Assembly: GCF_905171765.1 (NCBI RefSeq)
Contig: NC_053390.1
Coordinates: forward strand, 590,947,793-591,011,792
Source of the DNA: Bufo bufo
Taxonomy: Eukaryota > Chordata > Amphibia > Anura > Bufonidae
Reading direction: 5' to 3'
DNA: 64,000 bases
Within the stretch, counting starts at the first letter, position 1. Each line of letters begins with the position of its first letter. This document shows, piece by piece, positions 24,953 to 37,129 of the stretch. The position numbers and the translations under genes were made by a program. The notes under the pieces were generated by a model. The model was not told the DNA's origin and did no database searches. It saw nothing but the letters and a program-made list of their open reading frames with translations.

Positions 24953-25415
24953 TTAAACTTTTGATCAGGACTGTATTTATAAAAAAGTGCAGTTACTCTT
25001 TAAATGTGTCAATGAAATATTTCTATGTGAAGAATTGTACTGCTGAGTTTTAGACCACTTTAGAAAGATTAATGTTGTTTTCCTTTACTTTATGGTTAAC
25101 GAAGGTCAAATATAGTTTGAGAATCAAACACTTGTTTTTGCAATTGATTGGATAATAGCAGTTGATGGGATAATTTACAACAGCTAAAACCCATGTGGGA
25201 GATACAATTGTAACTATAATGGTTGTCCAAAAACATTTACAGAAACAGAGAATTTTAATGGAGTGGGTGGAAGATGACATCTCATGCTCTTGTCTAACAC
25301 TAGCAGATGACCTATATAGGGAATGAATAAGATCACAACTGTATTCACTCAGGATGTGTTCCTCAGGTGTTGGTTGTGCAGTTAAAATATCATAATTTAT
25401 TCCATACATCCTTAC

Positions 25416-25679
25416 AGGGGTTTTACAGGCTTTTACTATTGATGACCTATCCTCAGGATAGGTCATCAATATCAGATAGGCGAGGGTCCCCCGCCGATCA
25501 GCTGCACGCGCCGTCTCCTTTCTCTCTTCCTGTCCGCTGCTGCTGACTGTGCCTACTGCGCGCCGTCTCCTCATACAGTTGATCGGCTGCGGGGTGCCAG
25601 GTATCGGACCCCCGCCAATCTGATATTGATGACTTATCCTGGGGATAGGTCATCAATAGTAAAAGCCTGGACAACCCCT
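25416..25679. mobile_element. TTAA MITE with ATAGGTCATCAATA inverted repeats
   Basis: Left end AGGGGTTTTACAGGC after TTAC (25412-25415). Right end GCCTGGACAACCCCT before TTAA (25680-25683). Arms share CTTTTACTATTGATGACCTATCC and its complement. The middle is GC-rich (GCCGATCAGCTG). Other eroded members are at 31172-31433 and 38625-38880. Confidence 0.7.
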
Positions 25680-25683
25680 TTAA

Positions 25684-26109
25684 AGGGAACCTGTCACCTG
25701 GATTTTTCCTTGCTCCCCGACGTCAGAAAGCTAGAGCGCCGTAACCCCGCGATGCGCGCACTAGCACATGCGCAGTTCGTTCCCTGAGGCTGATGCCAGC
25801 ACAGGGAAGGAACACTATGACGACAATGCACATGTGCTAGCTCGCGCATCGGGAGATTACGGCGCTTTCTGACGTCGGGGAGCAAGGAGGAGATTCTGAT
25901 GATGCGGGGTGGTGCTGGGCTCCTTCACGCTGGACTCATCTCAGGGACAGGACTCATCTCAGGTTAATTTGCATATATATCAAATCGGGTTTATTTTACA
26001 CAATAAAAGCACACAGAGCTATGGGGACTGGATATTGCGGATGTGCTAGCGGCCATCTAGCAACCCATGTCCTCAGCTCTATACACAAAATCTCAGTGGC
26101 AGGTTCCCT
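25684..26109. mobile_element. TTAA MITE, AGGGAACCTG family
   Basis: Starts AGGGAACCTGTCACCTGG straight after the TTAA that also bounds the previous MITE, and ends GTGGCAGGTTCCCT before TTAC (26110-26113). Interior arms share TTGCTCCCCGACGTCAGAAAG and its complement. The same family occupies 28424-29910. Confidence 0.7.
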
Positions 26110-26113
26110 TTAC

Positions 26114-27090
26114 GTTACAATTTTCTATAGTTCCTACTGTCACGCAAGTAAAACAATAAACCACATGGATAGGAAAGTTGGAAGCATTGCTTGTTTTGAG
26201 AAAACAATTCATGATATTATTGTGCAGTGACAACACTTGGAAGCACTATGGATGGCCTTGATGACATGCTGTATTACATTACACTCTTCCTGAACCTGAA
26301 CCTCCTTTATTGTACAGACTGGTTTGCAGGCTCCTTAAAGCTAACCCTTAAAAATAAACAGAAAATAATGTAGTGTAATTAACTGTAAGTAAATCACCAT
26401 CACATTCTGAAATGGTCTATAGTATTATAGCACATCTTCAAAGTATCATTTGCTTATATGTTCAGCCTATGATTACAACTGATCCAGATTTTTGGACCAC
26501 TGCCAGACAGAAAACCTTGCTCTGGAGAATAGCAGAAAGCTTTATATCAATAAATAAAGCAAGTATATGAATTCAATTGGCTATAAACCACACAGTGACT
26601 TTTTGTTCTGTTTCCTACTTGCAATGACCCTTTTAGAGAAATCACTTTATTGATACAATGAGACTTAAAATAATTTGCAGTTCAGCTGCTGATTTAAAAC
26701 CATGTCCTAATGCACAAAGCTCAATGAACACAAAGTGTCTACAATTGACCATCCTTTGTGATAACACCAGACTGGACTGCCTTGACAAAATGACAGGGAA
26801 TATGTCATTCTTGTTAGCCTTTTTGCATTGAAAGCACTGAACTAATAATAATATTCTTCCTATTCCTAAAAAGGTACAAAATTAGTAAATCACCAGCCAT
26901 CCCTGCCTTAGAACTGTCACTGTCATCCAGCATCAGTGCACAACATCAGTATGCCCCCCCAACCATTCACTCAGATTACGCTGAACACATTAATATTGAC
27001 AACCCTGACATTGGTTATTAGTTTTACTTTAAAGCCCAAGCTCTATAAACGTATATAGAGAGAAAATGGAAGAGGTCTCAAATAGTGCAT
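26114..27090 (+). other. Intronic sequence, no gene or repeat recognised
   Basis: AT-rich and apparently single-copy. No SRCR, kringle or protease exon found. Confidence 0.45.
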
Positions 27091-27696
27091 AAAGTGGTTG
27101 TATCCACAGTTTAGGCCAGCAATACCAGATTGGGAAGGGTTGGTCCGGCTCCCTGCACACTCACTGTTCAGGTGTTACCTCATAGCTCCGGCACCGTTAC
27201 TACTCACCTCCATCCATTGTATAGTGGACAGAGCTGGTAACTGCAGCGCTGTTCCCACTGAAGTGAATGGGCCATCAATATCAAAATCCTGGACAACCCC
27301 TTTAACCCGCCTACTGATTATCCTGAACAGTGTTGATGCGGGCAGGAAAGGACAATACTGTTTAGACTGAACACTATCCAGGGCTGTGTGGTTGTTGTAC
27401 TTGTGTGGGGGTACTTCTAAGTACCATTTCTTAGGCTGTAATTGGCAACAGACACAATTTTGGTCATATTTGAAATCTGAGATTCTAATATTTATGTAAT
27501 ACATGGTATGTACCCCAAAATAGTTTCAACTTCCTATAAAAACTACAAGTCATCCTGCAAAATTCAAGGTCTCATACCAGCTAAATTCAAGAAAAAATTA
27601 AAAAGTTATGGCCGATGGAACACAGAGAGGGAAAAATGTTACCAGTCTTTAAGGCTAAAACTAGTGATTACTAATGTCACTAACTAATGCACTTAA

Positions 27697-28419
27697 AGGA
27701 TAACTGTCACATTTAGACCCTAATTTCAATTTTCATATATGTAGTTACTAATAACATGATATTCCAGAATCAGTTACTATTAGACTGACTTACCCCATAT
27801 TTAATAAGATTCAGCCCTTAGCAACCAGTCCACATAAAACTGCAATTTCACTATTAAGTTAAGATGGCCACCACTGCCCTCACCCTGAGGCTAATCCCGC
27901 CTGCCCTCACTAGCCAGTAACAATAGCCCCCCCAAAAGTGTCAGTAACCAGAGCCCTCCCCCCTAAAGGGTTAATCTCCTGCAGCACAAAGGGGTCCTCT
28001 TACCACATGTTGCTTTCATTTATACACTGAGCAGATGGCAGATCTCCCTTCCTGGTCTGCACTGCTTCAACTCTGCCTTCTCCAGCTCTGCTGAGTGAGG
28101 GAGCCTCTGCCAAGCGCAGGGACAGGGAGAAGTGCACACAGCCCAGGCACTGTTATCAGCTGCTGGGGAGGACCTGGCTTTAATCATTTACTTACAGTCC
28201 CTGGCTGTCAGTAATATGAGCCTGCACGCTGCGTGCTCCGTCTATCAACAGATAGACGGACCATGCCTAGCAACCCTATTTTAAGCACAGGTAAAAGTAG
28301 GCAGTACAGGGAACAAAAATGTGGAATACACAGTGAAAAGTTGAAATAGGGCCACCAAGGTGATATTAATCACCACAATCCAATACTCCAAAAAAAAAAA
28401 TATATACAACAGTTATCCT
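27697..28419 (-). mobile_element. TTAA-flanked MITE, copy 2
   Basis: Termini AGGATAACTGTC and ACAGTTATCCT lie inside TTAA at 27693-27696 and 28420-28423. The interior is the reverse complement of copy 1 at 2251-2984, for instance AACATGATATTCCAGAATCA. Its right TTAA is shared with the next element. Confidence 0.85.
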
Positions 28420-28423
28420 TTAA

Positions 28424-29910
28424 AGGGAACCTGCCACACTGAACCTGGTGTGTGAGCTACAGGCATCATGTTATTGTCACGGTGGGGAGTGGGGAAAACC
28501 CCCCACCGTACAATGTCAGGAATAAAAAGGAAGCAGCTAAGCCAGGACGCCGGGATCAGGGAGCAGGTCACCTCCCTAAGTGTCCCTAATCCTCACCCTA
28601 ACTCCTCACTGTATGAGCTGACATGGATGGTAGGACGGCTCATACCCTGGATACCTTTGGCCCTGAGTCGCCCTGAGAATCCCTCACATAGGAGCAGGGG
28701 AGAGACGACCTGTTCTTCCCAGACACAGAGGAACAGGAGTCTCAAATGGCCTAGCTGCAGGGATAAGTGGAAGACTGAATACAGCAACAGAGTCGGCAGG
28801 TAAGAACACCAGACAACACGCTTACCTGCCTCTGCCACCACGACTGGAACCCCTGCGTATACGAAAACAGGAGCCCACACACCAAACGGGACTCCGTACC
28901 AACAACACCACACACCTGATCACCTGATACTGCCTGGGCCTCAAACCACAAGGTGCACGGCAGCCCCAGACAGCGCTGCATACAGGCTAATGGTTCACCC
29001 CTCTGGGAAACCAGCCCCCTTCCAGAGGTACACAAGGAAATGTCTAGCATACATGCTGGACAACACAAACAACACACCAGTCATGTATCAACAAAGTAGA
29101 CATATCAATAAGTCCCCAAATCAAACCCTCACCAAACAAGCAACAGATAAGTTAGGGAAAGGACAAGGAGAAGACAGAGGGATGACATCGCTGAGAGACC
29201 TCGATGTCCAACAAGGTGGCCCTCAAGGACTGGGCAGATAGAACACCCTGGACTGGAGCAGAGCTCCAGCACCAACGACAGCTGAAGTACAACTGACTCC
29301 AGCCAGGGAGCCACAGGGGATAAAACCCTAGTGGCCACACCCAGTCAGGGAGTTAACCCTTCCAGGACCAGACAGGGGGAGGATACCACTAAAAGGGGAA
29401 GTGCACACACCAGCCAACAAGTAACATGTTACCACAGGCAACAGCATGCGTGGCAACCATGTCACGGTGCACACAGCAAAAGCCGAGACACTGCCACCAC
29501 ATGCCATAGCAGCAACACGTTGCCCAGGGCAACTGCAAGCGTGGCAAAAGTGTCACGGCGCACACAGCAAAGGCCGTGACAGTTATAGAGCAGGAGGAGC
29601 TGAGCAGATTGATGTATAGTTTTGTGGGAAAAGATTCAGTAAAACTTGTATTTCATCCACTGAAATTCCTGCTCATTCTGGGCTTTGACGTCAAAGAGGT
29701 GGTTCTATCAGTGACTGACAGCAATCTCTGTCATAGAGGCAAGGATAGGACCGTCTCCTTGACTTCACAGCTCAGAATGATCAGGAATGTAAATGAATGA
29801 AATACAGGTTATACGGACTCTTTCCCCATAAAACTATATACTGTATCAATTTGTTCAGTATAGCATGCTGCGTACAGATTAATTAGCATTCTCATGGTGA
29901 CAGGTTCCCT
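28424..29910. mobile_element. TTAA MITE, AGGGAACCTG family, with a nested solo LTR
   Basis: Left end AGGGAACCTGCCACACTG after TTAA (28420-28423) and right end GGTGACAGGTTCCCT before TTAA (29911-29914). Most of its length (28475-29581) is a later LTR insertion. Confidence 0.75.
28475..29581. mobile_element. Solo LTR of a gypsy-type retrotransposon
   Basis: Begins TGTCACGGTGGGG and ends AAGGCCGTGACA, the TG..CA form of LTRs. The exact 5-bp duplication GTTAT flanks it (28470-28474, 29582-29586). The 3-prime part holds two diverged tandem units around GTGTCACGGCGCACACAGC (about 29450-29581). No internal coding region is present, as expected after LTR-LTR recombination. Strand is not certain. Confidence 0.8.
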
Positions 29911-30234
29911 TTAAGTCACCAACTATATTTACTTGCAACATAAATTCAACTTCTAAAATAAAAAAGTGAAATTTTTTCAAATTTTGATGTATGGAATAGA
30001 ACTGGTCATCTGATTGCTGGTTGCTACTATTAGGAGGCTGCTGGTGCAGTGCAGCCCTAACAGGGGCAATTGTTACTGCAACAAAGCAGATTTCCACTGT
30101 ACCTTGGGTTACTGTGTAGCCCCAGTAATAGTTGAAAAAAATTATATATATTTACCCCTCCCCCATTTATCATTGCAGTAATGCTATTCACAACCTGACC
30201 CTGACATATATCAAATTTAGTCAAGGACAAGGTA

Positions 30235-30420
30235 AATGCAATTCTCTTTAATAACCAAAATAAGTGTTCACATCACTTGTTATTCCATACAATATTATTC
30301 ACATCCAGGAGTAGAAAAAAATTATTAGCCAAATTGTATTCCCCGGACGTTTCGGTCTGAATTAGACCTTTATCAGTGGGATCTCATTGGCGGCAGGAGG
30401 GAAAGCACTTGTTTTGGTCA
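30235..30420 (-). mobile_element. Penelope-like repeat fragment
   Basis: On the minus strand this region holds a hammerhead-like motif followed about 100 bases downstream by an AT-rich tail with TATTAAAGAG, like the other Penelope-like fragments here. Boundaries are approximate. Confidence 0.4.
30331..30390 (-). ncRNA. Hammerhead-ribozyme-like motif
   Basis: Minus strand: GATCCCA, core CTGATAA, stem II GGTCT-AATTC-AGACC (5 bp), GAAA, ACGT, C, then CGGGGAAT. GTC is the canonical cleavage triplet. The core has one change (G to A). CCC/GGG can start stem I after one mismatch. Confidence 0.55.
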
Positions 30421-31171
30421 TTAAAGAGAATTGCATATACCTTGACTGGAGTGCCGTCGATATCCTATTTCTCTCACGGGCACCCAGACCACCATATTGG
30501 AGTGCAGATCACATATCTACATAATTATATATCAAATGTATTGGTATACAGTGATAAAAACAAAGAGTATAACATTAGGGTAACACTATGTGACTACCAG
30601 AAATTTCAACTTGATTAAAAAACGATGATAAAAACAAAAACCTGCAAAAAACGCTACAAAAATCATGTTGAAAGCCAAACAAATACAAAAAGTTATATCT
30701 GCAAAACTAGCACATGCTAAAACTGAAGACCTGAGACAGTTAATGAGACTGCCCATTTCCAAAGACTGAGGTCATTCCCTTGCGACCCCTCTTTATTAGT
30801 CAGAGTGGAAAGCACTATAAAGGATTTCTCTTACTGTGGCAGACTTTGGCATCTTTATCTATTGCATGGATGCCCGTTGACTTTAATGGGTACTTAATTT
30901 CCCCTACAGTGAACGAATAGTGCTGGGAGTTCAACCTCCAGAGATCTGCTAGTGATTAAGGGAAACAGAAAGTGGACAACTCCTTTAACCGTAAAGCATC
31001 CTACAGTGAAAATGAATATAACTTGTTTTAATGTTGTAAATATTTTATTCCTGGTGAACTTGAAAGGAGAGATTTCTGCTGGACATTAGAGTTTCACACC
31101 ACTGAAGACATTCTGATCCTTCAGGAGGGACCCAAAAACAGTATTTCATCTATAGGATTTCTATGTCATTA

Positions 31172-31433
31172 AAGGGGTATTCCGGTTGGTTAAAGTTGTA
31201 GATAGGGGATAACTATCAGATCGGTGGGGGTCCTACCGCTGGGACCCCCACCAATCATGAGAATGGGGGCCTCGAACCCCCGGCAGAAAACCCTGAAATG
31301 ACTAGGGGATAGCTGTATGGAGCAGCCATACACATGTGCAACCAGCCGCTCCGTTCATTTCAGGGGAGCTTAAGGGGATTGGTAGGGGTCCCAGTGATCT
31401 GAATAACCAACCGGAATACCCCTTTTAGCTGGT
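31172..31433. mobile_element. MITE with GGTATTCCGGTTGGTTA terminal inverted repeats
   Basis: Ends AAGGGGTATTCCGGTTGGTTA-type and its complement TAACCAACCGGAATACCCCTT are near perfect. TTA flanks both sides. The interior has GGGACCCCCACCAATC. Confidence 0.75.
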
Positions 31434-31839
31434 AGAGACAAAATTTAAAGGGAATGTGTCAGCAGAAAATGACATTGTTTAAATCAAGCTTTTCTTTTAA
31501 ACATATTTTTAATTTTATTAAATGAATTTAATGTAATTACTTTAATTTTTGGTGGTTATTTTTTATTTTCCATGTCACTATATTTAAAAAATCCTAAAAT
31601 CCTGCGGTTTTCACGTTGGTCACTAGGCCTAATAATAGCCACCACTTCTTAGTCTGTGCAGATCGCCTCCCCCCGTGTACCTGATATGTTTCCAGCCATA
31701 ACATCTACCTTTTGATAATACGTCCTATTTCGCTATTGTTGTGTCTGTTTTTAGCCACGAGTAATATAGTTTCTGATGGTTCACATGCATTATTAAACAA
31801 GTAATAAAAACCCTACATGTCACTGTATTTTCTTCATAG

Positions 31840-32012
31840 CAATAAAGGGGAAGCAAAGAAGATACCATTATCTGGGGTGATTCCATCTTTTTGGAATGAT
31901 GTACGTTGCCGCGGTGATGAAGAAAATATACTTCTTTGCGAAAAAAACATCTGGCAGGGTGGAATGTGTCCACAGGACCTAGCAGCTGCAGTTACATGTA
32001 GTCTCACACACG
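31840..32012 (+). CDS. PRSS12: PRSS12 (neurotrypsin) exon: second half of SRCR domain 1
   Basis: The exon encodes the C-terminal half of SRCR1. It reads NKGEAKK, then NDVRCRGDEENILLCEKNIW and GGMCPQDLAAAVTC, with the four cysteines (VRC, LLC, MCP, VTC) expected of this half in a six-cysteine group-A domain. The acceptor TCTTCATAG ends at 31839 and the donor GTAAAT starts at 32013. Entry phase 2 and exit phase 1 match the exons on either side. The run CRGDEENILLCEK is what I recall from mammalian neurotrypsin SRCR1, and this is the main reason for choosing PRSS12 over other SRCR genes such as LOXL family members. It is preceded by an 18.4-kb intron. Confidence 0.9.
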
Positions 32013-32041
32013 GTAAATAAATATAGTATATAATCCCTAAT

Positions 32042-32660
32042 CATGGGCGTAACTATAGCCATAGCAGCTATAGCACTTGTACGGGGCCCAGAGGTTGTCA
32101 CGTGCAAAAACATTGTACTTTTTTGTGGGGAATAACAATATGCTGAGTTTTTGCTATAATGTGGGTTTTCTGATATACAATGGTATTATACATAACTTTA
32201 ATTACTGATACTTATGCTGCTGTTTTAATTTTTTTACACTAGGTGGCAGGAGTCCCATCTTATTTTGCTATGGGGCCCTATGAATTATAGTTACACCTCT
32301 GTCCCTAATCATTAGGACATACTGTGTTTTATTATCCGGTACATTGCTACTATTACATGGGAGTAGCTAAAGGCTCATGGGCCCTGGTGCAAGAATTCAG
32401 CTTGGGCCCCCTACCTTCAGTGCTTGCTTTGTGGCCCAGAGCAGGGAGGCACATAGCCTTCGTGCTTCCTAAGGCAAAAATTCCAAATTCTTGACCTAAG
32501 CCCTTATGTCCAGTCAGAGGTATAACTGACTACCATGCACTTTCTATAATACCAGTGTCTTCTTATGCGGCGCAAGGGTCTTTGGGCCCCCTCAGGCTCC
32601 TGGGCCCGGTAGCGACTGCTACTTCTGCACCCCCTATAGCTACGCCCCTGACCATTACTA
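32042..32660. repeat. Two copies of an interspersed GGGGCCC / TAACTA repeat
   Basis: 32042-32300 (CATGGGCGTAACTATAGCC ... GGGGCCCTATGAATTATAG) and 32345-32655 (GGGCCCTGGTGCAAGAATTC ... CCTATAGCTACGCCCCTG) share ends in different orientation. Related pieces lie at 9440-9600, 51110-51190 and 51910-51980. Class unknown. Confidence 0.5.
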
Positions 32661-32689
32661 CAGATTGCATAACAAACATTTGTAATGCT

Positions 32690-32945
32690 CTTTCTCACAG
32701 GGAGGGTTATGTGGCTGGGGCGACTCCCTGGGAAGTCATTGGCTGCCATATAAGCGCTCGCCCCACAACACACACTAAAGTCAATATCATAGGAAGCCAA
32801 TTTGCCTATTTGGATATATGGGAGGAAAGCGGAGCAGCCAGAGGGAAGCAACGCAAACATGGGGAGAACATACAAACTCCATGCAGATGTTGTCACCGGT
32901 TGGATTCTAGTGCTGGAAGGCACCAGTGCTAACCAGTGAGATGAT
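32690..32945 (-). repeat. tRNA-derived SINE, minus orientation
   Basis: Read on the minus strand it starts CACTGGTTAGCACTGGTG (an A-box-like region), then AGAATCCAACCGG in the place of a B box, followed by the tail CATGGAGTTTGTATGTTCTCC and GCTTTCCTCCCATA. That tail is common to a widespread vertebrate SINE group. Decayed; ends approximate. Confidence 0.6.
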
Positions 32946-33017
32946 CCCTCCAGAAGGAGGTGGTGCTGGTATCCTGGTTTGCAGGCCCATACATCCAAGT
33001 AAAAGAAGTGGAACAGC

Positions 33018-33060
33018 ATACTCGTTTGAGAAAGGCTGTTTAGCCGAAACGGGTCACATC
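33018..33060 (+). ncRNA. Hammerhead-ribozyme-like motif
   Basis: Core TTGAGAA (33026-33032) is two changes from CTGANGA. Stem II is a clean 4-bp hairpin GGCT-GTTT-AGCC (33034-33045), GAAAC is at 33046-33050, and a GTC triplet follows. Stem I pairing is poor, so this copy is probably inactive. Confidence 0.45.
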
Positions 33061-33702
33061 TGCCTGTATTTTGTTTATGGCGATAAAGTGAAGATTGTTT
33101 TGCTATTCCACTTACATCTTTTTACGGCGGTCACTAAGGGGCTTTAGGCAGTGCCCTCACCCTTTTATGGCGGCCAAGTCTAAGAACTGAATGGGTCTCC
33201 GGTGAAGCAAAGAGTAAGAGCTTGGCTCTGACATGCCAGTCTGGGCTGTGTAACCCTTTACATGTCATGGGCACTATTTCAGTTACAGAGGGAGCTGTAC
33301 ATAGGCCATGTGACCAATGAATGTGATGTCACTGGCCTAGAAAGAGGATGCGTTTATTCACCAGAGCATGGCGGCCTCTTCAAACAGCTCTTTGCTAGAG
33401 TCACACTGATCTGAAATAGATCATATATTAAAGTATAGCTCTTATTTTTCATAATGTGTGTGTGTACTCTCTCTCATTCGATGGATGACCACCCAATGTG
33501 TACGGTGGAGTCCCAACTCTACCTGACAACAAATAGTGAGAAAAGCATGATGAAACTTCAAGATTCCTCATCCTTTTGTTCTCAAGGGACAATAGGTTCA
33601 GCCTTTACAATTGGCTGCTGTGACTATGGTAGGCTTGAAATGGTAGACATTGTGATTAAACTTTAGCTATATAAGAACTAGTAGAATACGTTTAGTACTT
33701 AA

Positions 33703-34159
33703 AGGGGTTGTCATACTTCAGCAAGTGGCATTTATCATGTAGAGAAAGTTAATACAAGGCACTTACTAATGTATTGTGATTGTCCATATTGCTTCCTTTG
33801 CTGGCTAGACTCATTTTTCCATCGCACTATACACTACTTGGTTCCAGGGCTTATGGCCATGGCTGCAGCGCAGATCTGAGGTGGCCGGGACAGGAGCTGC
33901 TATGCATGCATGCCTATGTGCACTTCCACGATCCACCCCTCCCGAAGGCCAGTGCTTTTTCCTATAGTGAGCAAGCACAACCACCACTGCTGGATTGCAG
34001 GGTGGTCATAACAATTGGAAACGAGCAGTCTATAATGAGATGGAAAAATGAATCCAGCCAGCAAAGGAAGCAATATGGACAATCACAATACATTAGTAAG
34101 CGCCTTGTATTAACTTTCTCTACATAATAAATGCCATTTGCTGAAGTGAGACAACCCCT
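33703..34159. mobile_element. Palindromic TTAA MITE, AGGGGTTGTC family
   Basis: Starts AGGGGTTGTCATACTTCAGC after TTAA (33699-33702) and ends GCTGAAGTGAGACAACCCCT. The right TTAA is eroded. Arms of about 150 bases share CATTGCTTCCTTTGCTGGCT-like sequence and its complement. Its right half is repeated in 49500-49900. Confidence 0.75.
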
Positions 34160-35030
34160 TTTGTTTTAATTTGAATTTAGATAATAAAAAAATAATTTTA
34201 ATTTTGCGTACAGCATTGTGCCTTGTCATAGTAAAGGGGCTTTTATTGGCCCTTAAAGTTCGGTATAGTCTTCTTTTTTGTCTCTGCTTACTTTCTAGCC
34301 ACTACATTTAAATATACAATGCAGCTAAACAGTCAAAAAGGATGACACAATCCTGTCAAAGGGCTAAGAAAGACATTCTGTCCCAGTAGGCGATTTTCCT
34401 GTGCATCAAACAGATCAATTAAGCCTAGAGAGGGGATACAGCTGCGTCCATTACAAGGGCTGCAGCAGTGAGATCATTTATAATTCAAGATCTGTACGTT
34501 AAAACCAGAGCGGCAGGTTTGTACCATTAAGTAACAGATCAAAAGAAGACTAAAGAGTTCTTATCCTTAAGGTCTGATGCTGTGCCTTTTGTAGAATCAA
34601 ATGGAATCATTACAAGAAGTGCCCCAGCAACTCCCTGCTGTTCACCTCTCACGTCTGCCGACTCAAAGTCTTTGTTCCGTTAAACGGTAACAGGATTGAG
34701 AGGGATGTGGTGCACGTTTCTTGCTGGAGGATTTATCCATGTATCATTCCCACAAAGAATGGCTCATTTTGATTTTTGTGATTTGATTTGATTCAAATTT
34801 ATTGTCATTACACAGGGTTACAAAATGCAGTAGGGTAACGAAAAGCCATGTTTCAGTTCCATAACATGCAATATCACAGTTGTATAGGTTTTCAAGGTGT
34901 CTGAAGGCTGCAGTCCTTTCAGGATGTGTTCAACCTGCTGTTAACTCGCATACGTACAAACTGCTTCTCAGGAGTCCATTTACATGGGCCGATACACAAG
35001 GTCATAATTGGGAATCCATATAGGTAATTG
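34160..35030 (+). other. Intronic sequence, no gene recognised
   Basis: 34160-34770 reads as single-copy. 34775-34990 (TTTGATTTGATTCAAATTTA, TTGTCATTACACAGGG) may be an old retroposon tail but cannot be classified. Confidence 0.4.
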
Positions 35031-35158
35031 TTCAACACTCAAATAAAATCCAGCCTTTATTGATTTATAGACACAAGAAAAAGAGTAAAAACATTTCTGA
35101 AGCGTTTCGAGTGGTAAAAACCACTCAGTCGTAGCTTAATGAGTGGGAATTATCTGTT
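35031..35158 (-). ncRNA. Penelope-like tail with a hammerhead-like motif
   Basis: On the minus strand: GCTACGA-CT, then a 6-bp hairpin GAGTGG-TTTTTA-CCACTC, GAAACGCTTC, followed by an AT-rich tail holding CAATAAAGG. The layout hairpin-GAAACG matches the other hammerhead-like motifs, but the CTGANGA core is disrupted (one base appears deleted). The motif lies at about 35068-35120. Confidence 0.4.
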
Positions 35159-35173
35159 CATTTCTGATTATTG

Positions 35174-36750
35174 TGGGGGGTTCAGTCAGCACAACCCTGT
35201 ATGCAGGTGCACATCGCTATGGCGAAATACACATACAAACGTAAAAACACAAATGCAATCGCACTCTGCAACCAGCACTCTGCCCTGCCTCTATGCTGGA
35301 TGTTGAATGAGGCATTGGTGTACATTTTGGCCAAAGCGTAATAAGCCACTCACTACGTCAAGGTCGCCTCTATGAGTGGTCCCTAACACTAGTTCCTACC
35401 TGTTATGGGCCATGATAGCCACACAAAGTCCAGGGAGCGCAGGTACAGCATGCACGCCAGGCACACTCTGCTTTTAACCCCGTCCGGTGCCGTGACAGCT
35501 TTCATCGGATCCAGGGATGCAAGTACCAACATGCATGCTGAGCCCACTATATACTTCTCCTGGAGCCAAATGGCTACTGGTAGGCGCTATGCAGACTCAG
35601 TTTTATACTGACTTTAAAACCAGCCTCCAGGGCAGACTAACTGGTCAGGTGTGCATGACTGCATGGAGATCGCCACGCCTCTAATATATACTACAAAGAA
35701 AAAATGTGGGGGGTTCAGTTAGCACAACCCTGTATGCAGGTGCACATCGCTATGGCGAAATACACATACAAACGCAAAAACACAAATGCAATAGCACTCT
35801 GCAACCAGCACTCTGCCCTGCCTCTATGCTGGATGTTGAATGAGGCATTAGTGTACATTTTGGCCAAAGCGTAATAAGCCACTCACCACGTCAAGGTCGC
35901 CTCTATGAGTAGTCCCTAACACTAGTTCCTACCTGTTATGGGCCATGATAGCCACACAAAGTCCAGGGAGCGCAGGTACAGCATGAACGCCAGGCACACT
36001 CTGCTTTTAATCCCGTCCGGTGCCGTGACAGCTTTCATCGGATCCAGGGATGCAAGTACCAACATGCATGCTGAGCCCACTATATACTTCTCCTGGAGCC
36101 AAATGGCTACTGGTAGGCGCTGTAAAAGCAGACTCAGTTTTATACTGACTTTAAAACCAGCCTCCAGGGCAGACTAACTGGTCAGGTGTGCATGACTGCA
36201 TGGAGATCGCCACGCCTCCAATATATTGAGTGGCTTATTACGCTTTGGCCAAAATGTACACTAATGCCTTATTCAACATCCAGCATAGAGGCAGGGCAGA
36301 GTGCTGGTTGCAGAGTGCTATTGCATTTGTGTTTTTGCGTTTGTATGTGTATTTCGCCATAGCGATGTGCACCTGCATACAGGGTTGTGCTGACTGAACC
36401 CCCCACATTTTTTCTTTGTAGTATATATTGGAGGCTCCAGTAGAAGTATATAGTGGGCTCAGCATGCATGTTGGTACTTGCATCCCTGGATCCGATGAAA
36501 GCTGTCACGGCACCGGACGGGGTTAAAAGCAGAGTGTGCTTGGCGTGCATGCTGTACCTGTGCTCCCTGGACTTTGTGTGGCTATCATGGCCCATAACAG
36601 GTAGGAACTAGTGTTAGGGACCACTCATAGAGGCGACTTTGACGTGGTGAGTGGCTTATTACGCTTTGGCCAAAATGTACACTAATGCCTCATTCAACAT
36701 CCAGCATAGAGGCAGGGCAGAGTGCTGGTTGCAGAGTGCTATTGCATTTG
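35174..36750. mobile_element. Composite of tandem and inverted 533-bp repeat units with a 15-bp target duplication
   Basis: Two direct units begin GTTCAGTCAGCACAACCC at about 35180 and GTTCAGTTAGCACAACCC at about 35713, 533 bases apart. About one and one-third inverted units follow from 36227. The whole block is flanked by the exact 15-mer CATTTCTGATTATTG (35159-35173 and 36751-36765). Long, variable duplications and head-to-tail plus inverted units point to reverse-transcription-based insertion, as in Penelope-like elements. A 5-prime or 3-prime truncated unit is at 10099-10271. Confidence 0.7.
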
Positions 36751-37129
36751 CATTTCTGATTATTGCCTGCCTATGTGAGCTGCATTTACATGTAGCAATC
36801 ATCCCCTCTGTATGAGGATGAACAATCGCTACTATGATTGTTTGTCCTTCTACAGATTTAATAGGGAACATTTAACATCCCATATACCCAAAAACTTACA
36901 TTAAAAAGTTGCAAACCACAGGTTTGTGACTTTTTAAAGGCCATTTGTGCAAAAAAAAAAAAAATCACAAATGATGTTTTACCATGCCCTCACAACTTTC
37001 ATGAAAAGAGGGTAAAGTGGTTTGTGGTTTGGGCAGGGCCATTGGGCCTGGCATATTTATCGTCATTTACACCAGTTCTCTGGCGTATGAGCTGGCGTAG
37101 ATTTCATTCTGTGGGAATTTGTTTATAGA